Shown one piece after another: positions 32,722 through 41,308 of a stretch of 64,000 bases of DNA (the stretch's first letter is position 1; each line of letters starts with the position of its first letter). Source of the DNA: Nonomuraea thailandensis (GTDB lineage Bacteria; Actinomycetota; Actinomycetes; Streptosporangiales; Streptosporangiaceae); NCBI RefSeq assembly GCF_024172165.1, contig NZ_JAMZEB010000002.1, positions 7,337,501 to 7,401,500 on the forward strand, read 5' to 3'. Below the pieces are notes generated by a model. The model had not been told where the DNA came from and made no database searches. It saw only the letters and a list, made by a program, of their open reading frames with translations. Position numbers and translations under genes: made by a program.

Positions 32722-33477
32722 TCAGTGGTGGTGCCCGCGCCGCCCGAGGGTCTCCACGGGGGTGGCGCCGGGGCGGGTCCACTGCGGCACGGGCCGGCTG
32801 GTGGGGCCCCAGGAGGAGTTCCCGTCCGCGTCCGAGCGCCAGTACCAGCACGCACCGCGCCCCTCGGGCCAGCCCTCGGGCTTGTCCTCCCACGCCTCGC
32901 CCCGGCCGTAGGGCGTCATGTCGAGCAGGTTCATGGATCCGTTGGCGGGCTCGTTGCCGCGCCCGGTCGTCGAATAGGTGAGGAACACGCGCTCGCCGTC
33001 GCGCAGGTAGCTGGTGAGGTAGCCCATGGCCCCGCCGGCGGGCCCGTCCACGCCGCGTACGGAGTACCAGGGCTGGGTGTAGCCCATGAACTCGACGTAG
33101 GAGGCCACCTCCTCCCACGCGCCCGTGGTCACGATGGCGAACGAGACGCCGCGGGCGTTGAGGTAGACGGCGTCCTTCAGATGCCAGGCCGTGGTGGTGC
33201 AGCCCTCGCACTGCCCCTGGTGCGGCGCGCCGTCGTACCACATGTGCTTGTAGACCACGAGCTCGTCGCGCCCCTCGAACAGCTCCAGGAACGGCACCGG
33301 GCCCGCGGGCCCGACGACCTCGACCGTCCCGTCGAACTCGACCATCGGCAGCCGGCGGCGGGCGGCGGCGATGGCGTCGCCCTCGCGGGTGTGGGCCTTC
33401 TCGCGGGCCAGGAGCTCGTCCCGGGCCTTCTGCCAGGTGGCCAGGTCGACGATCGGCGGGCGGCCGGGCAGCGTCAT
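32722..33477 (-). CDS. DUF899 (thioredoxin-like fold) protein
   Basis: A 251-residue DUF899 protein. Family features are KHMWYDGAPHQGQCEGCTTT (a CxxC in a thioredoxin-like loop near residue 90) and the closing part with FLTYSTTGRGNE and LDMTPYGRGE. The CEGC could be redox-active. Function of the family is not established. GGAGGACACC precedes the ATG. A clear inverted repeat (33493-33518) lies just upstream in the divergent gap and may regulate it. Confidence 0.85.
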   Translation of the reverse strand: MTLPGRPPIVDLATWQKARDELLAREKAHTREGDAIAAARRRLPMVEFDGTVEVVGPAGPVPFLELFEGRDELVVYKHMWYDGAPHQGQCEGCTTTAWHLKDAVYLNARGVSFAIVTTGAWEEVASYVEFMGYTQPWYSVRGVDGPAGGAMGYLTSYLRDGERVFLTYSTTGRGNEPANGSMNLLDMTPYGRGEAWEDKPEGWPEGRGACWYWRSDADGNSSWGPTSRPVPQWTRPGATPVETLGRRGHHH

Positions 33478-33492
33478 GGTGTCCTCCGTGGT

Positions 33493-33518
33493 GTCTGATG
33501 ACGTTCGTCATGACAGAC
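33493..33518. promoter_or_regulatory. Inverted repeat upstream of the DUF899 gene
   Basis: ATGACG and CGTCAT flank TT (33498-33511), with outer GTCTG (33493-33497) and CAGAC (33514-33518) arms slightly offset. The site lies 16 bases ahead of the DUF899 start and may be the operator of an unlinked regulator. Confidence 0.5.
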
Positions 33519-33576
33519 CCGCGCCCGGGCCGGAACTCATCGCCGGACCGGCAGGCCCCCGTGGGACACTTCGCCC

Positions 33577-34177
33577 ATGTCTCTCGCTGATCTCACCTTC
33601 GACCGGTGGCGGGCCCTCGACCCGGCCGCCGCGCGCCGGATCGCGGAGGAGGCGGCGGCCCTGGCGGCGGCCCTGGCGGCGGGCCGGGTGGCCGAGGTCG
33701 GGACGGCCGAGCATCTGGGGGGCCGGTTCCACCAGGTCGTGATCGAGCGGGACGGGCAGGAGCTCGCGCTGGTCCCCGGCGGCACGGTGACCCTCGGATT
33801 CGATCCGGCGACCTGGCGACCGGCTCCGGAGCAGGAAGCCGACTACGCCGCGAGCCTGGCCGAGGGGTTCGGCCACGGGGACGATCTCCGGGCGCACCTG
33901 TCACACCTGCTCAGCCCGCGCAGGACGGTGACCGTGCCGCACGAGAGCGCAACGCCTTCGGGCTGCGCATCGCGTACGACACCTACCGTGCCGAGCTGAG
34001 CACGGACCCCACGGCGGTGACGGCGGCGAGTCCGTCTGCGGCGGCTACGGCGCCCTGCTGGCCTGGCTCCCCCTCGCGACCGCCAACCGCAACCCGGGCA
34101 TGGCCGAGTTCGTGTACTGCCCGGACGGCGAGGACCTCTGCGAGGACTACTCCATCCGGCCCGTGCTCACCCTCTAG
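33577..34177 (+). pseudogene. Decayed gene with internal deletion and two frame changes
   Basis: An intact-looking 118-codon start (MSLADLTFDRWRALDPAAAR) runs to about 33940. Coding-like sequence then continues in a different frame (NAFGLRIAYDTYRAEL, about 33950-34010). It then shifts again into a third frame (DGGESVCGGYGALLAWLPLA, ending FVYCPDGEDL and a TAG at 34175). Each piece has coding-like third positions. The simplest reading is one gene that lost a middle segment near 33938-33950 and a few bases near 34010. The original function is not recognised; the middle may have held a formylglycine-enzyme-like segment, which is only a guess. Its tail overlaps the MFS gene end. Confidence 0.6.
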
Positions 34178-35348
34178 AACGCCCGGCCAGCCAGAAGAGC
34201 CCGAGGGCGACCAGTTCGACGCCGGCCGCCACGGCGGGCAGCCAGCCGCTGCCGTACGCGCCGAGCACGAGCCCGCCGGCCGCGCCGCCGCCCGACACCC
34301 CGACGTACGCGGCGCTGCTGTTGAGCGCGAGCGCCTGCGGCCCCGCCGAGCCGGCCAGGGCGAGCAGGCGGGTCTGCGCGGGCGGCGGGATCCACCAGGA
34401 CACGCCCGCCCAGACGACCAGCAGGGGCAGCAGCGCCACCAGCGGCACGGGCCGCAGGAACCAGCCGGCGCCGAAGGCGGCCATCACCGCCGCGAACCCC
34501 ACGACCCCCGTGATCAGCGCCCGGTCGGGGCCCCACCGGTCGGCGGCCCGCCCGCCGAGCTGCCCGCCCGCGAACCCGGCGAGCCCGGCCAGCACGAACA
34601 CCCATCCGAGCTCGGCCGGCCCGGCCCCCGCCAGGTCGTGCAGGAACGGCGCGAGGTAGGTCAGCACCATCATGCTGCCCAGCACGATGGCCACGATCCC
34701 GAGCAGCCCGAGCAGCACCTGGGGCCGGGCCAGCGGCGCCAGCCGGTCCCGGATCGGCATGGCGGGGACGGGCGGCGTCTCGGGCAGGGTCGCCCTGATG
34801 GCCACCAGCGCGAGGAGCCCCAGCGCCCCGCCGAGGCCGAAGGTGGCCTGCCAGCCGAACGCGCCGCCCACCCAGGTGCCGATGGGCACGCCGAGCGCGA
34901 GCGACCCGGTCAGGCCGCCCATCACCAGCGCCAGGTAGCGGCCCTGCCGGCCTTCGGGGGCCAGGGTGGTGGCGATGGCGTACGCCGCGGGCACGACGGC
35001 CGCCGCCGCGACCGCGGCCAGCACCCGCAGCCCCATGAGCAGCGCGTACGAGTTGGTGATCGCGGCGGCCCAGTTGGCCAGCACGAACAGCGCCAGCGCG
35101 CCCGTGATCAGCCCGCGCCGGGGCCAGGCGGCGGTCACCACGGAGGCGACGGGCGCCGCCAGCGCGAACGCGAGCGAGAAGGCGGTGACGAGCTGCCCGC
35201 CCGCCGCCTGGCTGACCCCGAGGTCCGCCGAGATGGCGGGCAGCACGCCGGCGATCACGTAGTCGTCCGTGGCGAAGGCGAACGTGGTGAACACCAGGGC
35301 GAGCAGCCACGCGGGCAGCCGGGCGCGCTGCCGTACGGCGACAGGCAT
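34167..35348 (-). CDS. MFS transporter (DHA1-type efflux pump)
   Basis: A 393-residue permease with twelve predicted spans. Span 1 is followed by DDYVIAGVLPAISADLGVS, and the motif after span 2 is weak (WPRRGLITG in place of the usual D-R-GRR). The central loop (TLPETPPVPAMPIRDRLAPL) separates two six-helix halves. The closest well-known relatives are Cmx/CmrA-type drug exporters and arabinose-efflux-like proteins. It is divergent from a TetR gene with operator-like repeats between them, the standard layout of an inducible drug pump. Confidence 0.87.
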   Translation of the reverse strand: MPVAVRQRARLPAWLLALVFTTFAFATDDYVIAGVLPAISADLGVSQAAGGQLVTAFSLAFALAAPVASVVTAAWPRRGLITGALALFVLANWAAAITNSYALLMGLRVLAAVAAAAVVPAAYAIATTLAPEGRQGRYLALVMGGLTGSLALGVPIGTWVGGAFGWQATFGLGGALGLLALVAIRATLPETPPVPAMPIRDRLAPLARPQVLLGLLGIVAIVLGSMMVLTYLAPFLHDLAGAGPAELGWVFVLAGLAGFAGGQLGGRAADRWGPDRALITGVVGFAAVMAAFGAGWFLRPVPLVALLPLLVVWAGVSWWIPPPAQTRLLALAGSAGPQALALNSSAAYVGVSGGGAAGGLVLGAYGSGWLPAVAAGVELVALGLFWLAGRSRG

Positions 35349-35366
35349 GGGGATCCCCTCGATAAA

Positions 35367-35397
35367 GGTAACAAGTGTTTCCCCGTTAGGGTAACAG
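35367..35397. promoter_or_regulatory. Operator region between the MFS pump and tetR
   Basis: GGTAACA, AG, TGTTTCC (35367-35382) is an inverted repeat with one mismatch per seven-base arm. A further GGTAACA copy lies at 35390-35396, giving a direct repeat 23 bases apart. Both lie in the 82-base divergent gap. Confidence 0.6.
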
Positions 35398-35430
35398 TCG
35401 TCACCCGAATGACGTCAAAGGGATTGCGCC

Positions 35431-36021
35431 ATGGCCAGGACCGCCGACCCGCACCGCCGCGCGGAGTTGCTCGACCAGATCGTCGACTACCTGGCCGAGC
35501 ACGGCCTGTCCACGCTGTCGATGCGCCCGCTGGCCACGCACCTGGGCAAGTCCACGCGCGTGCTGACCCACCACTTCGCCGACAAGGAGGCCCTGCTGTC
35601 GGCGACCATGGAGCGCCTGGACGAGCGGCACCGGGCCTGGCTGCGCTCGCTGCCGGGCTGGTCGGGCGCCGACAGCGTGGGCACGATCGTCCGGCGCACC
35701 TGGGACTGGCAGGCGCGGGAGGAGAACCTGCCGGTCGCCCGCCTGATCCACGAGATCGAGGGCCTGGCCGCGGCGGGCAAGCTGGCGGGTCACGTGCCCA
35801 GGCTGCTGGCGGACCGGTCGGAGTTCGTGGCGGGGCTGCTGCGCGAGCGGGGCGTGCCGGAAGCGGACGCCCTGCGCATCTCCACGCTGGCCAACTCGGC
35901 CTACACGGGGCTGCAGATCGACTTCCTCACCACCGGTGACCGCGAACGGGTGGAGGCCGCGCTGGACCAGCTCTGCGCTCTGGTGGACGAATGGGTCGAC
36001 GCCGCCCGGGCTCCGGGGTGA
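35431..36021 (+). CDS. TetR-family repressor of the MFS pump
   Basis: A 196-residue regulator. The helix-turn-helix is at about residues 28-55 (LSMRPLATHLGKSTRVLTHHFADKEAL), read in parts. HHFADKEALLSATM is the typical end of the DNA-binding domain. The C-terminal domain ends VEAALDQLCALVDEWVDAA. It is divergent from the pump gene, so repression of the pump and itself is likely; the inducer is unknown. Confidence 0.88.
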   Translation: MARTADPHRRAELLDQIVDYLAEHGLSTLSMRPLATHLGKSTRVLTHHFADKEALLSATMERLDERHRAWLRSLPGWSGADSVGTIVRRTWDWQAREENLPVARLIHEIEGLAAAGKLAGHVPRLLADRSEFVAGLLRERGVPEADALRISTLANSAYTGLQIDFLTTGDRERVEAALDQLCALVDEWVDAARAPG

Positions 36022-36146
36022 CCCGGGGCAAAGACTGCGCCATGGCGGCGCATGGTTGCGGTCGGACCCCGCACGCCGCCCCCGCGGCCGGTAGGAGGCT
36101 GGCCCACGGGTCGAGCAGGCACGACGGCACCACGCGGGGGTAGGAC

Positions 36147-37331
36147 ATGGGCGGCAGGCCCCGGATCGCGGCTCTCATCGCGCTCACGGCGCTGGCCGGC
36201 GGCTGCGCCGCACCGGCCACCGCGATCGGTCGTGCCCCCGTACCGCCGGACTCGCAGCCGGCGCCCGGCCCCACCGGCCCGCCGCGGGGCCCCGACCCCG
36301 CGCCCCCGCCGGAGGACCCTGCCTCGTCCCCGAGCCCCCTCGGCGCCGACCTGCGCGTCACCGCCGGCATGACCCCGGACCCGGTGATCGCCGGCACGGA
36401 GTCCGTCTACACCCTGACCGTCGCGAACACCGGCGACCAGGACGCGAACGACGTCGTCGTCGCCGCCGTCCTCGACCACGACGTCACCCCCGGCGAGCTT
36501 CCCGGCGCCTGCTCGCTCACCGGCCGCACCATCGCCTGCGGCGGCCTGACGATCCCCGCCGGCCGCAGCGCCACGTACGAGCTGCCCCTCACCACCGACC
36601 CCGCCCTCGGCGACGGCACGACCCTCACCAACCGCGCCCGCGTCACCGCCCCTGGAGTCCCCGGCGACTCGGCACAGCTCACCACGGAGGCCGTGACCAG
36701 GGCGGACGTCGAGCTGTCCAAGACGGCTCCGCCGTCCACGGACGCAACGATCACCTACACCCTGACCGTCACCAACCACGGCCCGTCACAGGCCACGGAC
36801 GTCACCGTCCAGGACGCCACCCGGGCGACGATCGCCGACCGCCCCGCCGAGTGCCCCGGAGGCGGCCCCACCCTCTCCTGCGCCCTCGGCCCGCTCCCGC
36901 CGAACGAGAGCAGGACGCTCACGTTCACGGTCACCCCCCGCGACAGCGGCATGGTCGAGAACTGCGCCACCGTCACCACCGGCGACCGCGAGCAGCGCAC
37001 GACCGACAACCGCTCCTGCGCCGGCACCCTGGTCAAGCCCGCTCCGGCACCGTCCAGGACGCCCAGGAAGGCCGGGCGCGCCGAGGAGTCCGAGGTCGCC
37101 GGCGACGCGGGCCCGGAGCCCGCCCCGGCCACCGGCAAGGCCGCCGCCTCCTCCGCCGCCTCCGCCGCCGACAGGAACGACGTGCCGCCCCCCGTCCACC
37201 ACACGATCCCCGAGCTGCCCCTGACCGGCGCCTCCGTCTGGATGCTCGGCCTCGGCGTCGCGGTGCTGCTGGCGATCGGCCTGCTCGTACGTGCCTTCTC
37301 CCGCCGCGACGAGCCCGGGAAGGACGGCTGA
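36147..37331 (+). CDS. DUF11-repeat surface protein with LPLTG sorting signal
   Basis: A 394-residue exported protein. The N-terminal signal (RIAALIALTALAGG) is followed by Cys in AGGCAAP, a poor lipobox lacking the usual aliphatic residue at -3, so signal peptidase I cleavage near ATA is also possible. A Pro-rich stretch leads into two DUF11 beta-sandwich repeats (about residues 70-175 and 180-290: VYTLTVANTGDQDANDV and ITYTLTVTNHGPSQATDV). The end has LPLTG, a hydrophobic span and a charged RRDEPGK tail, a sortase signal that would link it to peptidoglycan. The role is probably structural or adhesive. Confidence 0.8.
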   Translation: MGGRPRIAALIALTALAGGCAAPATAIGRAPVPPDSQPAPGPTGPPRGPDPAPPPEDPASSPSPLGADLRVTAGMTPDPVIAGTESVYTLTVANTGDQDANDVVVAAVLDHDVTPGELPGACSLTGRTIACGGLTIPAGRSATYELPLTTDPALGDGTTLTNRARVTAPGVPGDSAQLTTEAVTRADVELSKTAPPSTDATITYTLTVTNHGPSQATDVTVQDATRATIADRPAECPGGGPTLSCALGPLPPNESRTLTFTVTPRDSGMVENCATVTTGDREQRTTDNRSCAGTLVKPAPAPSRTPRKAGRAEESEVAGDAGPEPAPATGKAAASSAASAADRNDVPPPVHHTIPELPLTGASVWMLGLGVAVLLAIGLLVRAFSRRDEPGKDG

Positions 37332-37339
37332 CGGGCCTG

Positions 37340-37789
37340 TCACGGCACCGGCGCGTCCCGGGTCCACGAGCCCAGCACGAGCAGCGTCTTCGTCCCCGTG
37401 ACGTCCCCGGCCCTGCGCAGCCGGTCGATGACCTGCTGGAGGTGCCCGAGGTCGCGCACGCGTACGTGGATCAGCGCGTCCGGATCCCCCGCGATCGTGA
37501 ACACCTCCTGCACCTCGGGCACGTCCGTGGCGGTGCGGATGATCTCGGCGACCGGCGTGGTGCCGGGGTAGCGCAGCTCGGTGAAGGCCTCGATGCCCCA
37601 CCCCAGCTTGGCGTAGTCGATCTGCACGGTGAAGCCGGTGATCACGCCGAGGTCCTTGAGCCGGTCCACCCGCCGCTTGACCGCCGCCACCGACAGCCCG
37701 ATGCCCTCGGCCATCTCGGAGAACGTCCGGCGCCCGTCCTCCCGCAGGAGCCGCAGCACTCGATGGTCGATCTCGTCCAGGTCAGGCAT
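37340..37789 (-). CDS. Lrp/AsnC-family regulator
   Basis: A 149-residue regulator. ATG 37789 is chosen because GGAGGAGG lies 8 bases before it; a start at 37813 would add eight residues. The N-terminal helix-turn-helix carries LDEIDHRVLRLLREDGRRTF and SVAAVKRRVDRLKDLGVI. The C-terminal RAM domain (VQEVFTIAGDPDALIHV) binds amino acids. Divergent from the indolepyruvate oxidoreductase gene, it probably adjusts aromatic or branched-chain amino-acid breakdown to amino-acid supply. Confidence 0.9.
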   Translation of the reverse strand: MPDLDEIDHRVLRLLREDGRRTFSEMAEGIGLSVAAVKRRVDRLKDLGVITGFTVQIDYAKLGWGIEAFTELRYPGTTPVAEIIRTATDVPEVQEVFTIAGDPDALIHVRVRDLGHLQQVIDRLRRAGDVTGTKTLLVLGSWTRDAPVP

Positions 37790-37953
37790 CGAGAACACCT
37801 CCTCCGGGCGCAAATAACCTCATCCGCGAAGCCCTTGAACTCATATTGTTTGCGTCTTGCGCCCACTTTCTCATCTAATACTTGCGCATGTCATGCCCGC
37901 GTTGCTGTGCTGGGAATCACCAAGCGAGCACGTACGACACCCAGGAGGTCCGC
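37790..37953. promoter_or_regulatory. Divergent promoter region of lrp and the oxidoreductase operon
   Basis: A 164-base gap, AT-rich in the middle. It holds GCGCAAATAA (37809-37818) and GTTTGCG (37848-37854) as a wide inverted pair, plus TTGCGC at 37857-37862 and 37883-37888. Repeated GCGCAA/TTGCGC half-sites are what an Lrp octamer would use. Exact promoter elements are not clear. Confidence 0.45.
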
Positions 37954-40900
37954 GTGAGCGTGAGCGAGACTCCCGCCCCCGTGTCGCTCGACGACAAGTA
38001 CACCGCGCTCGACGGCCGGGTGCTCATCTCCGGCGTCCAGGCGCTGGTCCGCCTGACGCTGGAGCAGCGCCGCCTGGACCAGGCGCGCGGCCTGGACACG
38101 CGGGCCTACGTCACCGGCTACCAGGGCTCGCCGCTGGGGGGCGTGGACCTGGAGATGGGCCGGGCCAAGCGGTTCCTGGACGAGGCCGGCGTGGTGTTCC
38201 AGGCCGGCCTGAACGAGGAGCTGGCCGCCACGGCGGTGGCCGGCACGCAGCTCCTGGAGCAGGTGCCCGGCAGGCGGCACGACGGCGTGATCGGCTACTG
38301 GTACGGCAAGAACCCCGGCCTCGACCGCGCCGCCGACGCCATCAGGCACGCCAACGTGGCGGGGACGGCCCCGCTGGGCGGCGCGGTGGCCTGGATCGGC
38401 GACGACCCCGGCTGCAAGTCCTCCACGCTGCCCAGCTCGTGCGAGCCGATGTGCCAGAGCCTGTCCATGCCGCTGCTCGCGCCCGGCTCGGTGGCGGAGA
38501 TCATCGAGTTCGGGCTGCACGCGCTGGCCATGTCGCGGGCGAGCGGCCTCTGGGTCGGGCTGAAGATCGTCGCGGACATCGCGGACGCCTCCGCCACCGT
38601 GGACCTCGGCCCGCTGCGCGCCGACGTCCCCATCCCCGCCGCCGGCTCCCGCGGGGCCACGCCGATCCTGCTCGGACCCGCCGCCCTGGACGCCGAGCAC
38701 GACATGCTCACCCGCCGGCTGGACCTGGCCCGCGAGTACGCCCGCGCGCACGGCCTGAACCGCGTCATGGCGGGCGCGCGCAACACCACCCTGGGCGTCC
38801 TCGCGTCCGGCGCCACGTACGCGGTGGTCGAGCGGGCCCTGGAGGACCTGGGCCTGGACGCCGAGGACGCCGGGCTGCGGCTGATCAGGCTCGGCATGCC
38901 GTTCCCCGTCTCGCCCGAGGAACTGGCCACGATGACCGCCGGCCTGGACAAGGTGCTGGTCGTCGAGGACAAGGTGCCGTTCCTGGAAGGGCACCTCAAG
39001 CAGGCCCTGTACGGCGGCGAGCACACCCCGGCCGTCGTGGGCCGCGAGCTGCTCACGGCCCGCAGCACGCTGAGCGCCGAGGACGTGGCCAAGGCCATCG
39101 CCACCTGCCTCGGCCTCCAGCCGCCCGGGAAGGCGGCCCGGCGGCGCGGCCTGCTGCCGGTGGTGGCGGCGCGCACCCCGTACTTCTGCTCGGGCTGCCC
39201 GCACAACACCTCCACCCGCACCGCCGACGACACGCTGGTCGGCGTGGGCATCGGCTGCCACGCGATGATCGCGCTGGACGGGCACGGACGCGGCACCCAG
39301 GTCGGCATCACGCAGATGGGCGGCGAGGGCGCCCAGTGGATCGGGCTGTCCCCGTTCACCGAGGACCGGCACTTCGTGCAGAACCTGGGCGACGGCACCT
39401 TCCACCACTCCGGCTCCCTGGCGATCAGGGCCGCCGTCGCGGCCGGGGTGTCGATGACGTACAAGCTGCTCTACAACGACGCCGTCGCCATGACCGGCGG
39501 CCAGCGCGCGCAGGGCCGCCTCGACGTGCCCGCGCTCACCCACGAGCTGGCCGTCGAGGGCGTGCGCCGGATCGTGATCACCACGCCCGAGCCCGGCGCG
39601 TACCGCGGGATACGGCTGGCGCCGATCGCCTCCGTGCGCCACCGCGACGACCTGGCCGAGGTCGAGCGGGAGCTGGCGGCGCTCGGCGGCGTGACCGTGC
39701 TCATCCACGACGACCGCTGCGCCGCCGAGGAGCGCAGGCTGCGCAAGCGCGGCAAGCTGCCCACGCCCACGCGCAAGATCGTGATCAACGAGCGGGTCTG
39801 CGAGGGCTGCGGCGACTGCGGCGACGTCTCCACGTGCCTGTCCGTGCAGCCGGTCGAGACCGAGTACGGCCGCAAGACCCGCATCCACCAGGCCTCCTGC
39901 AACTCGGACGAGAGCTGCCTGAAGGGCGACTGCCCGTCGTTCCTGCTGGTCGAGCCGGGCGCCAAGAGGCCCGGGCAGGTGCCGCCGCTGCCCGTCCAGC
40001 CGCCCGAGCCGGTCACCGGGCACCGCGACGAGGTGCTGATCAGGATGCCCGGCATCGGCGGCACCGGCGTGGTCACCGTCTCGCAGATCCTGCAGATGGC
40101 GGCCCACCTCGACGGCCTGCACGCGGCGGGCCTGGAGCAGACCGGCCTGGCGCAGAAGGGCGGGCCGGTGGTCAGCGACGTGCGGATCGGCAAGCGGGCG
40201 CCGAGCGGGTCCGTACGCGCCTCGCGGGGCAGCGCCGACGTGCTCATCGGCTTCGACGTGCTGGGCGCGGCGGCCGACACCACCCTGGACGTGGCCTCGC
40301 CCGAGCGCACGGTCGCCGTCCTGAACACCTCCGTGGTGCCCACCGCCGCCATGGTCACCGGCCGGACGCCCGTGCCGGGTCACGCCGCCGCGGTGTCGCG
40401 GGTGGAGACGGCCACCCGCGAGCAGATCTGCGTGGACGCGCACGCGCTGTCCGAGGCGCTGTTCGGCGACCACATGCCGGCGAACCTGCTGCTGCTCGGC
40501 GCCGCATACCAGCACGGCTGCCTGCCCGTCGGCGCCGCCGCGATCGAGCAGGCCATCGCCCTCAACCGGGCCGCCGTCGAGCAGAACCTGGCCGCCTTCC
40601 GCTGGGGCCGGGCCATCGTCTCCCACCCCGAGGCCGTGCGCCGGGCCCTCCTCGGAGAGGCCGAGGACGAGCCCCAGGGGCTGGACGACGTGATCGCCAC
40701 GCGGGTCGCCGACCTGACCGGCTACCAGAACGCGACCTACGCCCGCACCTACGCCGACGACGTCCGCCACGTGCGGGAGCTGGCCGTCGGGCGGGCGGGC
40801 GAGGAGGCGGGCACGGCGATCGCCCTCGCCTACGCCCGCGGGCTGCACAAGCTGATGGCCTACAAGGACGAGTACGAGGTCGCCCGCCTCCACCTCGACC

Positions 40901-41298
40901 CCGCCGAGCAGGCGCGGCGCGAGCGCGAGTTCGGCGCGGACGCGGTCGTGTCGGTGCTGCTGCACCCGCCGGCGCTGCGCGCGATGGGCATGAAGCGCAA
41001 GATCGAGGTGCGCCGCTCGGCAGGCGTGCTGTTCCGCGGGCTGCGGGCGGCGCGGGTGCTGCGCGGGACCGCGTTCGACGTGTTCGGGCGCGCCGGGGTG
41101 CGGCGGGTCGAGCGCGAGCTGATCCCCGAGTACCGCGGCCTCGTCCGTACGGCGCTCGACCGGCTCACCCCCGGCACCGCCGCCGTCGTCGAGGAGCTCG
41201 CGGGCCTGCCGGACCTCATCCGCGGGTACGAGGACATCAAGCTCGCCCGGGTCACCGAGTTCCGCGAACGCGCCAGGAAGGCTCTGGAAAACCTCTGA
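37954..41298 (+). CDS. Indolepyruvate ferredoxin oxidoreductase, fused IorA/IorB type
   Basis: A 1114-residue single-chain enzyme starting at GTG 37954 (GGAGG upstream). Domains in order: a thiamine-diphosphate pyrimidine domain (GYQGSPLGGVD); a central thiamine-binding domain with GIGCHAMI and NLGDGTFHHSG; a ferredoxin-like cluster region with CxxCxxC (CEGCGDCG, then CLSV... and SCNSDESCLKGDC); a gamma domain (GIGGTGVVTVSQIL, GLAQKGGPVVSDVRI); and a C-terminal DUF6537 region. It oxidatively decarboxylates aryl (or branched) 2-oxo acids to acyl-CoA, reducing ferredoxin. It is followed by an acyl-CoA dehydrogenase, as expected for amino-acid catabolism. Confidence 0.92.
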   Translation: MSVSETPAPVSLDDKYTALDGRVLISGVQALVRLTLEQRRLDQARGLDTRAYVTGYQGSPLGGVDLEMGRAKRFLDEAGVVFQAGLNEELAATAVAGTQLLEQVPGRRHDGVIGYWYGKNPGLDRAADAIRHANVAGTAPLGGAVAWIGDDPGCKSSTLPSSCEPMCQSLSMPLLAPGSVAEIIEFGLHALAMSRASGLWVGLKIVADIADASATVDLGPLRADVPIPAAGSRGATPILLGPAALDAEHDMLTRRLDLAREYARAHGLNRVMAGARNTTLGVLASGATYAVVERALEDLGLDAEDAGLRLIRLGMPFPVSPEELATMTAGLDKVLVVEDKVPFLEGHLKQALYGGEHTPAVVGRELLTARSTLSAEDVAKAIATCLGLQPPGKAARRRGLLPVVAARTPYFCSGCPHNTSTRTADDTLVGVGIGCHAMIALDGHGRGTQVGITQMGGEGAQWIGLSPFTEDRHFVQNLGDGTFHHSGSLAIRAAVAAGVSMTYKLLYNDAVAMTGGQRAQGRLDVPALTHELAVEGVRRIVITTPEPGAYRGIRLAPIASVRHRDDLAEVERELAALGGVTVLIHDDRCAAEERRLRKRGKLPTPTRKIVINERVCEGCGDCGDVSTCLSVQPVETEYGRKTRIHQASCNSDESCLKGDCPSFLLVEPGAKRPGQVPPLPVQPPEPVTGHRDEVLIRMPGIGGTGVVTVSQILQMAAHLDGLHAAGLEQTGLAQKGGPVVSDVRIGKRAPSGSVRASRGSADVLIGFDVLGAAADTTLDVASPERTVAVLNTSVVPTAAMVTGRTPVPGHAAAVSRVETATREQICVDAHALSEALFGDHMPANLLLLGAAYQHGCLPVGAAAIEQAIALNRAAVEQNLAAFRWGRAIVSHPEAVRRALLGEAEDEPQGLDDVIATRVADLTGYQNATYARTYADDVRHVRELAVGRAGEEAGTAIALAYARGLHKLMAYKDEYEVARLHLDPAEQARREREFGADAVVSVLLHPPALRAMGMKRKIEVRRSAGVLFRGLRAARVLRGTAFDVFGRAGVRRVERELIPEYRGLVRTALDRLTPGTAAVVEELAGLPDLIRGYEDIKLARVTEFRERARKALENL

Positions 41299-41308
41299 GG
41301 GAGTGATC

